From NCBI GenBank assembly GCA_012523085.1, contig JAAYJC010000005.1, positions 1-45,919 on the forward strand: DNA of 45,919 bases, given 5' to 3'. Under the pieces are notes generated by a model that was not told the DNA's origin, searched no databases, and saw nothing but the letters and a program-made list of their open reading frames with translations. Below, piece by piece: positions 33,401-41,381 of the stretch; the first letter of the stretch is position 1; every line of letters starts with the position of its first letter. The DNA is from Clostridiales bacterium (lineage in GTDB: Bacteria; Bacillota; Clostridia; Oscillospirales; Oscillospiraceae). The position numbers and the translations under genes were made by a program.

Positions 33401-34330
33401 CTATCGAATTTCGCTTATTCCGTAAACGTCCCTTATCGTCTGCCGGCCCAATGCCCTTTTCTTTTTCAGCTTCGTGCGCAGCTCGTCATATTTCCCCCGG
33501 CACCGGGCGGCCAGCGCGTCATTCATATCCGATATCGCAAATTGCTCCGCCAAAAAATACGCGCCGGACATCGCGGAAGCGTCGTCAACCTCCAAAAGCT
33601 GCGTGAGGGACGCTATCTTCTCCGGTGACGCCCTGTATGTGATTTTAAGCACCCCGTCAAACCGGTAACTGACATACAGGTCCTTGTCGTTTTCCCATTT
33701 GTGCATAAGGCCCGCCTTCGGCATCTCCTGCGTTATCTCCGATACCCCGTAAAAATCAGATGGCATCTCATATTTCACAAATTCCCCGTATTCCGGAACC
33801 TTTGCGCAGGAGGGAAAAGAAGCGTCAAACATGGCGACAGCATAAAAGAGATAATAATAATCCCCCGAGAAGCGTATCCGCACGGGCCCCGATGAATCAA
33901 AGCGGCATTTATACCTTGCAGGAGAAGTCAGTTCCGGTACGCTGATTAATCCGGTGAACGCTTCCTCGTCCGCTTCGTCCCGTGAAAAGAAACCCTCGAC
34001 GCCCTCTCCGGTGAGGTCCTCTATGTATACCTCCGCCTGATCGGTAACCGCGAAGACCGCCGCCCCCGCGCTCTCGCGTGTTTCAAAGCTGCAGTCCTCG
34101 TTTTTATGCGCCATCGTCTCAAAACGCGTCCCGAGAAGATTTTTTAAGGGATGCCGCGCAATCGTCACGGTCCTCAGTATGTCATGCGCTTCCCGCTGCC
34201 ACATATCCAGAAGATACGGCGCACGGTATTTGTATTCCTTGACCTGGTTTTCCGATATCGTCCCCGCCTGGCTCAGCTCGTCGATTATCGCTATGGCAAT
34301 ATTAAAAATTTCCGTCCCCGTGTACGCCAT
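33401..34330 (-). CDS. Phage head-tail adaptor/tail tubular-type protein
   Basis: 309 residues, no named family certain. Begins with a helical region (GTEIFNIAIAIIDELSQAGTISENQVKEYKYRAPYLLDMWQREA), then beta-rich middle (RFDSSGPVRIRFSGDYYYLF, VKYEMPSDFYGVSEI) and a C-terminal helical part (AMSGAYFLAEQFAISDMNDALAARCRGKYDEL). This helix-sheet-helix layout and position resemble gp4/tubular-A adaptors of podoviruses. AGGAGG before the ATG. Confidence 0.6.
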   Translation of the reverse strand: MAYTGTEIFNIAIAIIDELSQAGTISENQVKEYKYRAPYLLDMWQREAHDILRTVTIARHPLKNLLGTRFETMAHKNEDCSFETRESAGAAVFAVTDQAEVYIEDLTGEGVEGFFSRDEADEEAFTGLISVPELTSPARYKCRFDSSGPVRIRFSGDYYYLFYAVAMFDASFPSCAKVPEYGEFVKYEMPSDFYGVSEITQEMPKAGLMHKWENDKDLYVSYRFDGVLKITYRASPEKIASLTQLLEVDDASAMSGAYFLAEQFAISDMNDALAARCRGKYDELRTKLKKKRALGRQTIRDVYGISEIR

Positions 34331-34396
34331 TTGTATTCCTCCTGTCTTTCTGGGATATTGTACCTCTTCTGCTGCTTCGCTCTTTTGTGTATTTTG

Positions 34397-34425
34397 TTGA
34401 TATTTGCTATATTTTACCGTATAAT
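34397..34425 (+). promoter_or_regulatory. Strong plus-strand promoter inside the late region
   Basis: TTGATA (34397-34402), 17-bp spacer, perfect TATAAT (34420-34425). It drives the small plus-strand gene at 34443, against the direction of all surrounding virion genes, as in phage morons. Confidence 0.75.
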
Positions 34426-34442
34426 GTCCCCGAAGGGGGGTG

Positions 34443-34631
34443 ATGCACTTGTCAAATTACGATATAGCCTTACAATTAACATTGAAATCCTTGGAACTTG
34501 GTTTCATAAAACAGTAGTCTCATAATGCGGGCAGTCCCGAAAATGAACTTAAAGAAATAGCTGAATTCAACTCCAAACTGATAACCATCTTTTTCAACTC
34601 AATCGTAAAGTCTTTAAACAATCCCCAATAA
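34443..34631 (+). pseudogene. Moron-type small gene interrupted by an in-frame TAG
   Basis: GGGGGG precedes ATG at 34443. The frame reads 24 codons (MHLSNYDIALQLTLKSLELG then FIKQ), meets TAG at 34515-34517, and continues open for 37 more codons (SHNAGSPENELKEIAEFNSK and on) to TAA at 34629-34631. The post-stop part has protein-like composition and amphipathic helices, so the TAG probably breaks a gene of about 62 residues. Family not recognised. Suppression of the TAG is possible but no other evidence for a changed code is seen. Confidence 0.55.
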
Positions 34632-34642
34632 CTTCTCTTATC

Positions 34643-34795
34643 TTATCTTGCAAGATCACCGAAAACATCAGCCTCGACATGCACTACCGTGTCGGGGTTG
34701 ATGTTTTTCAGTTCGTCTTCAAGTTCTGCGATGCGCTTCGTCGCTTTTTCAAAGGTCTCCACAAACATCGGTTCAAGCTTAATTTTTACTATCAC
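34643..34795 (-). CDS. Small phage protein with coiled coil
   Basis: 50 residues starting at GTG 34795, chosen because GGAGG lies 8 bases upstream. The centre (FVETFEKATKRIAELEDELKNI) forms a coiled coil. Function unknown; it lies between the decoration-like gene and the adaptor gene. Confidence 0.55.
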   Translation of the reverse strand: MIVKIKLEPMFVETFEKATKRIAELEDELKNINPDTVVHVEADVFGDLAR

Positions 34796-34823
34796 TGTTC
34801 TCACCTCCATCTGAAATAACAGG

Positions 34824-34844
34824 GGCCGCCGCATTGCGGCGGCC
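34824..34844. terminator. GC-rich hairpin between phage genes
   Basis: Perfect 9-bp stem GGCCGCCGC/GCGGCGGCC with loop ATT. No T-run, so it is more likely an mRNA-processing or stability element than a full terminator. Confidence 0.5.
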
Positions 34845-34868
34845 TCTCGTCATCATTTGTTCAGTTCC

Positions 34869-35201
34869 CTACAGCTCGATTGCCGCGACGCTGATTGATG
34901 CCGTCGCGCCGAGCACCACCGTCACCTTGCCGGTGGACATATTTTTGAACCTTGCCGATTCCAGAGGCCCGACAATTGTTGTCTTGCCGGCGGCCACCTC
35001 CACGCCGAGATCCCCGTTCACAGACGAGATGCCCGTGCCTTTTGATACCGTCGCCGACAGGGTTGAAGCCCCGTCGTTTATCAGCACAAGGCAGGTGCGC
35101 TCATCCTTTAAAATGTCAAAGGTCTGCGTGTCGGCCGCGCCTGTCTCAACCAGCTCAACGCTGCCATTGGTTACGCAGGTGCTTTTCGTTATATCCGCCA
35201 T
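34869..35201 (-). CDS. Probable capsid decoration/small virion protein
   Basis: 110 residues, beta-rich (TCLVLINDGASTLSATVSKG, GKTTIVGPLESARFKNMSTG, VTVVLGATASISVAAIEL), no cysteine clusters. It directly follows the coat gene, the usual place of decoration or head-completion proteins. AAAGGA before the ATG. Confidence 0.55.
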   Translation of the reverse strand: MADITKSTCVTNGSVELVETGAADTQTFDILKDERTCLVLINDGASTLSATVSKGTGISSVNGDLGVEVAAGKTTIVGPLESARFKNMSTGKVTVVLGATASISVAAIEL

Positions 35202-35220
35202 CTAAACCATCCTTTCGTTT

Positions 35221-35240
35221 GTCCGCCATAGGCGGCCATT
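35221..35240. repeat. GTCCGCC-ATA-GGCGGCC repeat copy
   Basis: Same 20-bp hairpin as at 26092-26115, here in the 51-bp gap between coat and decoration-like genes. Confidence 0.7.
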
Positions 35241-35252
35241 TATCCTGTTGCC

Positions 35253-36092
35253 TTACTGCTCGGCGCCGATCTTCGCGTCAAACAAAAACAGCTCTTTCGG
35301 ACGGATGATCTTCGCGCCCCATACCTGCAGGCTCTTGATCGCGTCCCCGAACCGTCTTTCCGGCCGGTATGCCACCGTCTCCGTCAGCTGCGAAGCGTAG
35401 GAAATCGCCGCCTTCGTCCGGGCAAAGCATTTGTAATTGTCCCCGACCTTCACGATGTTGTTGGATTCGTGAACCTCGATGCCGTACAGACGCTTTGCGA
35501 CCTCGCCGTTGTCAATGACCTTTGAGTTGTCCGTGTCCTGGGCAATTCTCGCGATCACGAACTTGGCATAGACCGCCGGCGATACCTCCAGATAGATTGT
35601 CTCGGAGTTCGGCACATTGGCCTCTTTGAACTTCTGGCGAATCTGAGCCAGCGTGTTGAAAACCGTTTTTGACGTGATGCCCGACGTGCCATCAATCTTC
35701 TGCGCCGCTGATATCTTTGTGTGCAGGCCGAATATGTAGCTGTCCACATCGTCGGCCATTTTGATCCCGAGCTTTCTTTGCGCTTCGCTCATCAGGTTCG
35801 CGTTGGACTGGGCCTTGTCTACGTCGTCCAGCGCGACATGGCAATACTTGGCCTGATCGATATCAAGCCATTGCGCCTCGTCCGCCAGCTGATCCGGAGC
35901 CTGAATGTCAGCGTTCCTGGTGTACGGATAGGACGCCACATCCCCGACGGTCAAAATCTTTACCCTGTCGCCCTTCTGGCGAATCTGGCCCTCATAGTCC
36001 GTGTTGCAGTGCTTTGCCGCGACCATGACCTTGTCGCGTTCTTTAAGTATTCCCGTTGCCCATATCTCCGGGAAAAAATTCGTTACAGCCAT
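35253..36092 (-). CDS. Phage major capsid (coat) protein
   Basis: 279 residues. MAVTNFFPEIWATGILKERDKVMVAAKHCNTDYEGQIRQKGDRVKI is the typical opening of P22-type/HK97-fold coat proteins of Firmicutes phages, followed by SYPYTRNADIQAP, QAKYCHVALDDVDKAQS and a C-terminal domain (RRFGDAIKSLQVWGAKIIRPKEL). It assembles around the scaffold encoded just upstream. AAAGGAT before the ATG. Confidence 0.85.
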   Translation of the reverse strand: MAVTNFFPEIWATGILKERDKVMVAAKHCNTDYEGQIRQKGDRVKILTVGDVASYPYTRNADIQAPDQLADEAQWLDIDQAKYCHVALDDVDKAQSNANLMSEAQRKLGIKMADDVDSYIFGLHTKISAAQKIDGTSGITSKTVFNTLAQIRQKFKEANVPNSETIYLEVSPAVYAKFVIARIAQDTDNSKVIDNGEVAKRLYGIEVHESNNIVKVGDNYKCFARTKAAISYASQLTETVAYRPERRFGDAIKSLQVWGAKIIRPKELFLFDAKIGAEQ

Positions 36093-36111
36093 TTAATATC
36101 ATCCTTTCTTT

Positions 36112-36213
36112 GGCACATCGCATTTCTGCGGAAATGCTTTCGCTTCGCTCATTTTATGTGCCTTCAAAGGGGGACCAGTCCCCCTTTGAATATCCCCCTG
36201 CTCTCCGAGGGGG
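36112..36213. repeat. Complex hairpin region between scaffold and coat genes
   Basis: The 165-bp gap has nested inverted repeats: GGCACAT...ATGTGCC (36112-36118 with 36156-36162) enclosing GCATTTC-TGCG-GAAATGC, then a 13-bp perfect stem with a 2-base loop (36163-36175 with 36178-36190; TTCAAAGGGGGAC), then CCCCC...GGGGG (36194-36213). No ORF. Confidence 0.7.
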
Positions 36214-36257
36214 TTTGGACGCGAAGCTTTTCTGCCACATTATCTTTCGTTGCCCAT

Positions 36258-37205
36258 TCAGGCTTTCCATCTGCTCATGGATTTTCGCAGAATGTCGTAG
36301 TTCTTCATCATCCAGTTTTGGTTATTCTTGTTTTGCAAAAAGACCTCTTTGGAGATGAAGCCCACATCCGGCGTGCCTTGGCCCTTTGCGCTGCCTGTGG
36401 AGCTGCCGGCGTTTATCTGGTTCGCCTGATCCTTTTGCTGCTGCTTCATGGTCTGGTTGTACACATGCCGCGAAAAGGCGTCCGTCAGCCGTCTGCCCTC
36501 TACGCCATTTGTATCAATCCATTTCCTTGCCTCCGCAAATACTTCCTTCGGAATCGTCTGCCATTTTTCTTCTGATTCGTATTCCGGGAAGTCGCTGAGA
36601 AACTCAGCGAACATTTGCGTGTTCCGGTCCCGTTGGGCCTGCTCGTTTTGGATCCTTGCCCGCTCGGCCTCAATGTCCGCCAGGGGCGGCCATTGGTCCC
36701 GCTGCCATTTCTCCAGCTCGTCAACCTTCATCAGCTTCTCAGCGTATTCCAATGGCCGCCTATGGCGGACATTCGGTACATTTTGCTGCACAAGCCTGTC
36801 GATCTCCGTCTGCTTCCGGTATTCCTCCGCCGCTTTTTGGTAGTCCTCATAGGTTTTGATGCCGTGAGACTGTCCGTAAAGCTCGGCGATAAGAGAATCC
36901 CTTGTTTCCTGCGCGATCCTCTCCCGCTCCTTAGTCAGACGAGCAGCGAATGCTTTTTCGTCAACCGCAGGAACTGTTGTTCCTGTTGGAGCCGCTGCTC
37001 CCGTTGGAATCGTTCCCGTTTGCCCGGCGGCGGCAGTCGCTCCCTGAGAAGCATCAACGCCCGTTTGACCTTCCTGCCCGGCGGCGGCAGCACCGTTGAC
37101 GCCCGTATTCAAGTTACCCTGTTCCTGCCCGGCGGCGGCAGCAAAGCCTTGCTCGGCAGAGCCGTGCAAGGCTTTTTCTACGCCCGTTAGATTTGCTTGA
37201 TCCAT
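36258..37205 (-). CDS. Phage scaffolding protein
   Basis: 315 residues, hydrophilic and helical. N-terminal 80 residues are low complexity with repeated AAAGQ units, then a charged helical body (ERERIAQETRDSLIAELYGQ, QKAAEEYRKQTEIDRLVQQN) and a basic C-terminus (DILRKSMSRWKA) suited to binding coat subunits. Position directly upstream of the coat gene supports the role. Residues about 145-177 are encoded by an inserted pair of 25-bp inverted repeats and read NVRHRRPLEY...QWPPLADIE. Confidence 0.75.
   Translation of the reverse strand: MDQANLTGVEKALHGSAEQGFAAAAGQEQGNLNTGVNGAAAAGQEGQTGVDASQGATAAAGQTGTIPTGAAAPTGTTVPAVDEKAFAARLTKERERIAQETRDSLIAELYGQSHGIKTYEDYQKAAEEYRKQTEIDRLVQQNVPNVRHRRPLEYAEKLMKVDELEKWQRDQWPPLADIEAERARIQNEQAQRDRNTQMFAEFLSDFPEYESEEKWQTIPKEVFAEARKWIDTNGVEGRRLTDAFSRHVYNQTMKQQQKDQANQINAGSSTGSAKGQGTPDVGFISKEVFLQNKNNQNWMMKNYDILRKSMSRWKA
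36672..36773. repeat. 102-bp element with 25-bp inverted ends inside the scaffold gene
   Basis: 36672-36696 and 36749-36773 are inverted copies (two central mismatches) of the AATGTCCGCC...GGCGGCCATT repeat, enclosing 52 bp. The reading frame of the scaffold gene passes through unbroken, so the repeat has been absorbed as coding sequence. Confidence 0.75.
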
Positions 37206-37287
37206 AACAATCCTCCATTATCCGGCGACGATAATAAAGCCTTGCTTCGCAAGGCCTTTCAACGCCCGTTATATGCGCCATCTTGCG

Positions 37288-38034
37288 CTAAATCGCCCTG
37301 TTGCATTTCCGGCAGAGTTCATACCCCGCCTTCCGTGCCAGGCTTTCGTAATCCTGCTTTAGCAGATTGCCTATGATTTCAGTCATGCCGTAGTCCATAC
37401 AGCACAACAGCACCGTGCCGTCCGGCAGCACGACGTTCTGATCGTAGTCTTAGCAGGAGCATCTTGCGCTCTCCTTCTCCGTCTTCTTTACCCAGGCAAG
37501 ATCAAGGTTCCCCGCCCGGTCAATCAGATTGTTTTCAGATTCAAAATGCACGATAATCGGAATTGTCGCCGGGTGATAGTCCCCGTGTATCGAAAACCAG
37601 AATTTTTCACAGTCCGGCCGGTTCTCGGTTACGTATCGCAAAAGGTCTAAATACGCCGGCGTGCATTTCATCTTTGTGTTCAGCTGGCCATCCGGGACGT
37701 GCACACAAAACCACCGGTAAGGTATTTTCCGCAGCCGGTCATATTTATCTTTGTCCAGCCCCGTCAATGTCGTGAAAATCGAAAGTCTGTTTTTCTTCGC
37801 CGCATACTCGGCCATCTCAACCGCTTCGGGATTGACAAAAGGCTCGCACATACCCGAAAAGTGGATATCCACATGATCCGGGATCCTGTCGCAGATTTTT
37901 ACGAAATCCGTCATACTCAATCGTGAAGGACCTTTGTACCGTGAAAGCAGAAGCGCCTGCGGACAGTATTTACATCGTATCGGACACCCGATCTGCGTCG
38001 TTATCTCAACATGCGGCCGGTTTCTTTCACCCAT
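37288..38034 (-). pseudogene. Radical SAM/SPASM protein with in-frame TAA
   Basis: MGERNRPHVEITTQIG is followed by the radical SAM cluster motif CPIRCKYC. The frame continues (DHVDIHFSGMCEPFVNPEA, FTTLTGLDKDKYDRLRK) to RCSC and then TAA at 37450-37452. The same frame stays open beyond for 53 codons with a clear SPASM-like sequence: DYDQNVVLPDGTVLLCCMDY, IGNLL, then CRKC, ending at TAG 37288-37290. One base change thus removes the auxiliary-cluster domain of a 248-residue protein. It overlaps the upstream glycosyltransferase gene by 34 bp. Read as a pseudogene unless the stop is suppressed or is a sequencing error. Confidence 0.75.
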
Positions 38035-38693
38035 TCGATCAGGTCCCCTTCCTCAAAGTGCTTAAAGTATTCCGCGTACAAGTCCCGGTTGGCTGTCGTC
38101 AATCTTGGGTACTGGTTGATTGAGGACGGATGCCACAAGTGATAGGCGATATTATCCGTTTCAACGAATTCCCCCAGCATCGCGTTAGCCAAGAGAAAGA
38201 AGGCATTGTCCTCAAAGCCCCAGCCGTTAAAGCGCTCGTCAAAGCCGCCGATCTTGAAGTAGTTTTCCTTCGTGATCATCAGCATCGCCCCGCCCCGGCA
38301 CCGTTCCGCACCCCATTTGCGGGATAGCTCCAGATCAAGGGACTTTAGTTCTACATCCGGCGCCATGCCCAAAAGCCTGTTCGAGGCCTGCCAGGTATAA
38401 TCCCATTTCTGGTTCATCGGCGCAATCCACGGCACAGTATGCACGATTTTTAAACCGTTCTCGATCAGGTCATAATCAAAGACCATGTCCGCGTCGCAGA
38501 TTAAAAGAACGTCCCCCGAAGCGTGTTTCGCCCCGTAGTTGCAGGTGAAAGACCGGCTGAACGGCGCTTGTTCCTGTATCGGCGTAATTACTTCCGCCTC
38601 CGGTAAGATCGCCTTTAGTCTTTTGTGGACAAAGCTCAGGTTTATGTCCCGTCTGCCCCCGTCCGGGCAGTAGGGTATGATAACGGTCAGCAT
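38001..38693 (-). CDS. Family 2-type glycosyltransferase
   Basis: 230 residues starting at ATG 38693 (GGAGG 5 bases upstream). GT-A fold: IIPYCPDGGRR, LLICDADMVFDYD with the metal-binding DAD, and the acceptor-site segment GGAMLMITKENYFKIGGFDERFNGWGFEDN typical of galactosyltransferase-like GT2/GT7 members. It overlaps the preceding gene by 7 bases (ATGCTGA) and the radical SAM gene by 34. Probably modifies a virion or host surface polymer. Confidence 0.85.
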   Translation of the reverse strand: MLTVIIPYCPDGGRRDINLSFVHKRLKAILPEAEVITPIQEQAPFSRSFTCNYGAKHASGDVLLICDADMVFDYDLIENGLKIVHTVPWIAPMNQKWDYTWQASNRLLGMAPDVELKSLDLELSRKWGAERCRGGAMLMITKENYFKIGGFDERFNGWGFEDNAFFLLANAMLGEFVETDNIAYHLWHPSSINQYPRLTTANRDLYAEYFKHFEEGDLIEWVKETGRMLR

Positions 38694-39277
38694 TGTTCCC
38701 TCCATTGTCTGTAGTGTCCGCTGTGAAATACGCACTCCCCGATGTGTCCGCACTCCAGCGTCGTGTCGCAGTAAATTTTAAAGCCCGCGCTTTTTGCTCT
38801 TTGGCAGAACGCCTTGTCCTCTCCGATCACCGGCTCCGGGAAGAACCACGGCTGAGGGGTTTTCTCAAATACCTCACGCTTAATCAGCGTGCAGGCCATG
38901 CCGGTCGCCTCAACCTCGATAACCCCCTCCGGGTAATCGTGATAGAAACCGTTCTCATCAAAGATGCACGGTTCATAATTCGGCACTCTCCGAAACGCCA
39001 AAGCGGAGATGATGTCTTTTTTCGCCTCAAGCAGCCTGACCAGCATTTCTTCCGTCGGGTACATGTCCGAATCCAGAAATAAAAGCGCGTCACAATCGGA
39101 TTCCAGAAGGTTATTTCCCGCAGCCTCCCTGGAATCGTAGATTAAACAGCCTCTGCGAAATACGCATTCCGTCTCAATCCCCCATAGGTTCGCGTATTTC
39201 TCCATCCGCATCAGCGCCGCCGCCGTCTCCACCGGCAATAAACCCGTGTTCGGAATTTCAATTAAAATCTTCATCAT
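38687..39277 (-). CDS. Family 2-type glycosyltransferase
   Basis: 196 residues. MKILIEIPNTGLLPVETAAAL, then LLFLDSDMYPTEEML with a DSD metal motif and GEDKAFCQRAKSAGFKIYCDT near the C-terminus, as in small phage and cyanophage glycosyltransferases. The ATG overlaps the zinc-ribbon gene's stop (ATGATGA), showing translational coupling. Confidence 0.8.
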   Translation of the reverse strand: MMKILIEIPNTGLLPVETAAALMRMEKYANLWGIETECVFRRGCLIYDSREAAGNNLLESDCDALLFLDSDMYPTEEMLVRLLEAKKDIISALAFRRVPNYEPCIFDENGFYHDYPEGVIEVEATGMACTLIKREVFEKTPQPWFFPEPVIGEDKAFCQRAKSAGFKIYCDTTLECGHIGECVFHSGHYRQWREQC

Positions 39278-39462
39278 CCGACCTTGTTTTTCACAACCTT
39301 CGCAACAACGACAGGACTGCTCAGGTCCGGGCCGCCGTACAGTTTGCACTTCGGATTGACGCATACCAGCGTCAGCTCGTTATAAACCTCCGTGCTCTTT
39401 TCCTCAGATCGGAACCTGCTGCGCGCCACCATCAGCGGTTGCTTGCACTCCGGGCATTCCAT
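39274..39462 (-). CDS. Small zinc-ribbon protein
   Basis: 62 residues with CPEC at the N-terminus and CVNPKC in the middle, a four-cysteine zinc ribbon. It begins inside the 3' end of the portal gene (59-bp overlap) with GGGAGG upstream of its ATG, so it is translated from the same mRNA. Function unknown; it heads the coupled glycosyltransferase cassette. Confidence 0.7.
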   Translation of the reverse strand: MECPECKQPLMVARSRFRSEEKSTEVYNELTLVCVNPKCKLYGGPDLSSPVVVAKVVKNKVG

Positions 39463-41143
39463 TCATGCCACCTCCCATTATCATTTGTTTGACCTGGAGC
39501 TCGTACTGCTTCGGGTCAAGTTCCCTTAAGGCTTCAAGCTGCGACTGCATGTCCGGCGGCAGTGACAGCACGAACATTTCCATCAGCCGGTACAGAATTT
39601 CCGTGTTCTGCGCCATCGTTTCCTGTTGCTCCTGCTCGTCAAGAAGGCCATCCACGTCCGGTACAATGTGAAAATTCCGGATGCGTTCAAGATACTGCCT
39701 AAAGGTCACAAACTTGCCCGCCAGCCAGTTGTCCAGCGTCTGGATGGCCTGGATATCCGAATACTGCGTGGACGCTCCGACATCGATTCTCAGGTTGAAC
39801 GCCGCCGGATTGTACAAAGAACCGTCAAACGGCACCTGCATGACATCCCCGTTTTTGCCGGTTATGCTCAGCGTTCTCTCCGTGTTGTAATGCGTCAGCC
39901 AGAAATCCAGCCAGATGAGACCCTTGTCCTCAATCCACTGGGAAAAGCGCCTTTTATTTGTCATCAACGGCAATGCGGACGCCTTCTGCAATGCGATAAT
40001 GCCCGAGGCCGTCTTTGTGACGGAATCATCACCCAATGCCGTCTCATTTGCCCCGGCCATGTCCTTTGTGACCTCGACTAAAACCCGGAATAACTGCATC
40101 ACGCTTGCCGGCAGCCCGTTCGGCTGAAGGTACTGGGCTACGCCCGAAACGTCACCCTCGACCTTGATTGCCTGGGTGATATCGTTGTTCCATTCGTCTA
40201 TCCGCTGGGCGTCATAGATGACCTTCGGATAGGCGTTCAGCATTGTCCATAAAATCATTGTCGCCATCAGTTTGTTGATCGCGACATTGTTCGGAATCAG
40301 CTCATTGGCTTCCGATTCCCCGTGACAGCTGTTTTTCCTCGGCAGCCAGTTCATCACCGCCACCGGGTACCGGTGCAGGCCTGTTGACCAGTCCGGGCGA
40401 ATCACCACGCTGCGTGTGGATTTTCTGGCGTGAATGATGCCGTCCTCCGGCCAGAGCTTTAAAATCACCGTACACTTCAGCCCGTCGTCGTTTTCCTTTC
40501 GCGCCATGTCCCCGGCCTGATACGATACATCGGCGTCCGAGGTTATTTCCTGCAGCGCCTGCTCCGACGCGCCGTATTTTTCGGCTTCTTCTTTGACGTC
40601 CGCCACCTGTTTACGAAAGGCAAGGATGATATAGGGCTGCAGGGGCTTTAGTCTGTCATTCGGACGAGGGGCCGACGTGTTGCCCGGAAAATAGCAGACA
40701 TTGTCAAGCAGCTCCTCCGCCATGTCGCCCATTACGCCGCTTCCCGCGTCAATCGTCTCGTCCCAGTAAAAATACGATACCGCGTCCCCGGTTAAACAGG
40801 CGTCGAGCAAGCCCTGTTCGTTCAGCGTGTCCTCCTTCAGCCGCTCCCAGGTTGTCTTTGCGTAGTCCGTCAGCAAGGACGCGACCTGAGAAAGACGCTC
40901 ATCCCCGCTCCCGTCGGCCGAAAACTGCATCGTCAGCATGTCCGACATCACCTGCGAAACCTTGAAATTGATGATTCTTTTTGTCACGTTTAAACTGACC
41001 TTCGGCAGGCCCCCGGTGTCCACCCCGTCCCACTGATGGCCCGCATAATACCCCTCGTTCCGGTTCACCGTATTAAACAGGTTGAGCTTCATCTTGTAAT
41101 CGATTCCCTGCTGATAAAGGCCCCAGTCTTCCGTAAAATCCAT
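39404..41143 (-). CDS. Phage portal protein (P22-like)
   Basis: 579 residues: NRNEGYYAGHQWD, SLNVTKRIINFKVSQVMSDM, CLTGDAVSYFYWDETID, AVMNWLPRKNSCHGESEANELIPNNVAINKL, and an acidic-rich C-terminus with DEQEQQETMAQ. This is the portal layout of P22-like podoviruses. It forms the dodecameric DNA gate at one capsid vertex. It lies 13 bp after a small membrane protein gene downstream of terL. Confidence 0.85.
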   Translation of the reverse strand: MDFTEDWGLYQQGIDYKMKLNLFNTVNRNEGYYAGHQWDGVDTGGLPKVSLNVTKRIINFKVSQVMSDMLTMQFSADGSGDERLSQVASLLTDYAKTTWERLKEDTLNEQGLLDACLTGDAVSYFYWDETIDAGSGVMGDMAEELLDNVCYFPGNTSAPRPNDRLKPLQPYIILAFRKQVADVKEEAEKYGASEQALQEITSDADVSYQAGDMARKENDDGLKCTVILKLWPEDGIIHARKSTRSVVIRPDWSTGLHRYPVAVMNWLPRKNSCHGESEANELIPNNVAINKLMATMILWTMLNAYPKVIYDAQRIDEWNNDITQAIKVEGDVSGVAQYLQPNGLPASVMQLFRVLVEVTKDMAGANETALGDDSVTKTASGIIALQKASALPLMTNKRRFSQWIEDKGLIWLDFWLTHYNTERTLSITGKNGDVMQVPFDGSLYNPAAFNLRIDVGASTQYSDIQAIQTLDNWLAGKFVTFRQYLERIRNFHIVPDVDGLLDEQEQQETMAQNTEILYRLMEMFVLSLPPDMQSQLEALRELDPKQYELQVKQMIMGGGMNGMPGVQATADGGAQQVPI

Positions 41144-41156
41144 TTCCTCACCCCTG

Positions 41157-41381
41157 TCAGTTCTTCTTCGGCTCGCCGGTAAATGCCATCATGTTATGAT
41201 ATCCGTCCATCAGCTGAGCCTCCGGCGTTTTTGAGGTCTTGGCCTTTGATGACCTAACCGGCTTCGGCGGCAGCTGCCCCTTGCCGGCCTGCATCCCGAG
41301 CCTTAACCCCTGCCGGAATCCGAGGAACGCGCAAAAAAACAGCAGCGCCCCGATGCCCGCCGCCATGATTAAACTAATCAC
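41157..41381 (-). CDS. Small phage membrane protein
   Basis: 74 residues from a GTG at 41381, which shares one base with the terL stop (TAGTG); AGGGGG lies just upstream. One membrane helix (LIMAAGIGALLFFCAFLGF) and a basic C-terminal tail (KPVRSSKAKTSKTPEAQ). Role unknown. The frame extends upstream inside terL, but without a start signal. Confidence 0.6.
   Translation of the reverse strand: MISLIMAAGIGALLFFCAFLGFRQGLRLGMQAGKGQLPPKPVRSSKAKTSKTPEAQLMDGYHNMMAFTGEPKKN

Noticed and set aside
34443-37452. Alternative genetic code (suppressed stop codons) in the prophage
   Set aside because: Only one TAG and one TAA interrupt otherwise good frames, while the other late genes end normally at TAA, TAG and TGA; recent nonsense mutations explain this better.
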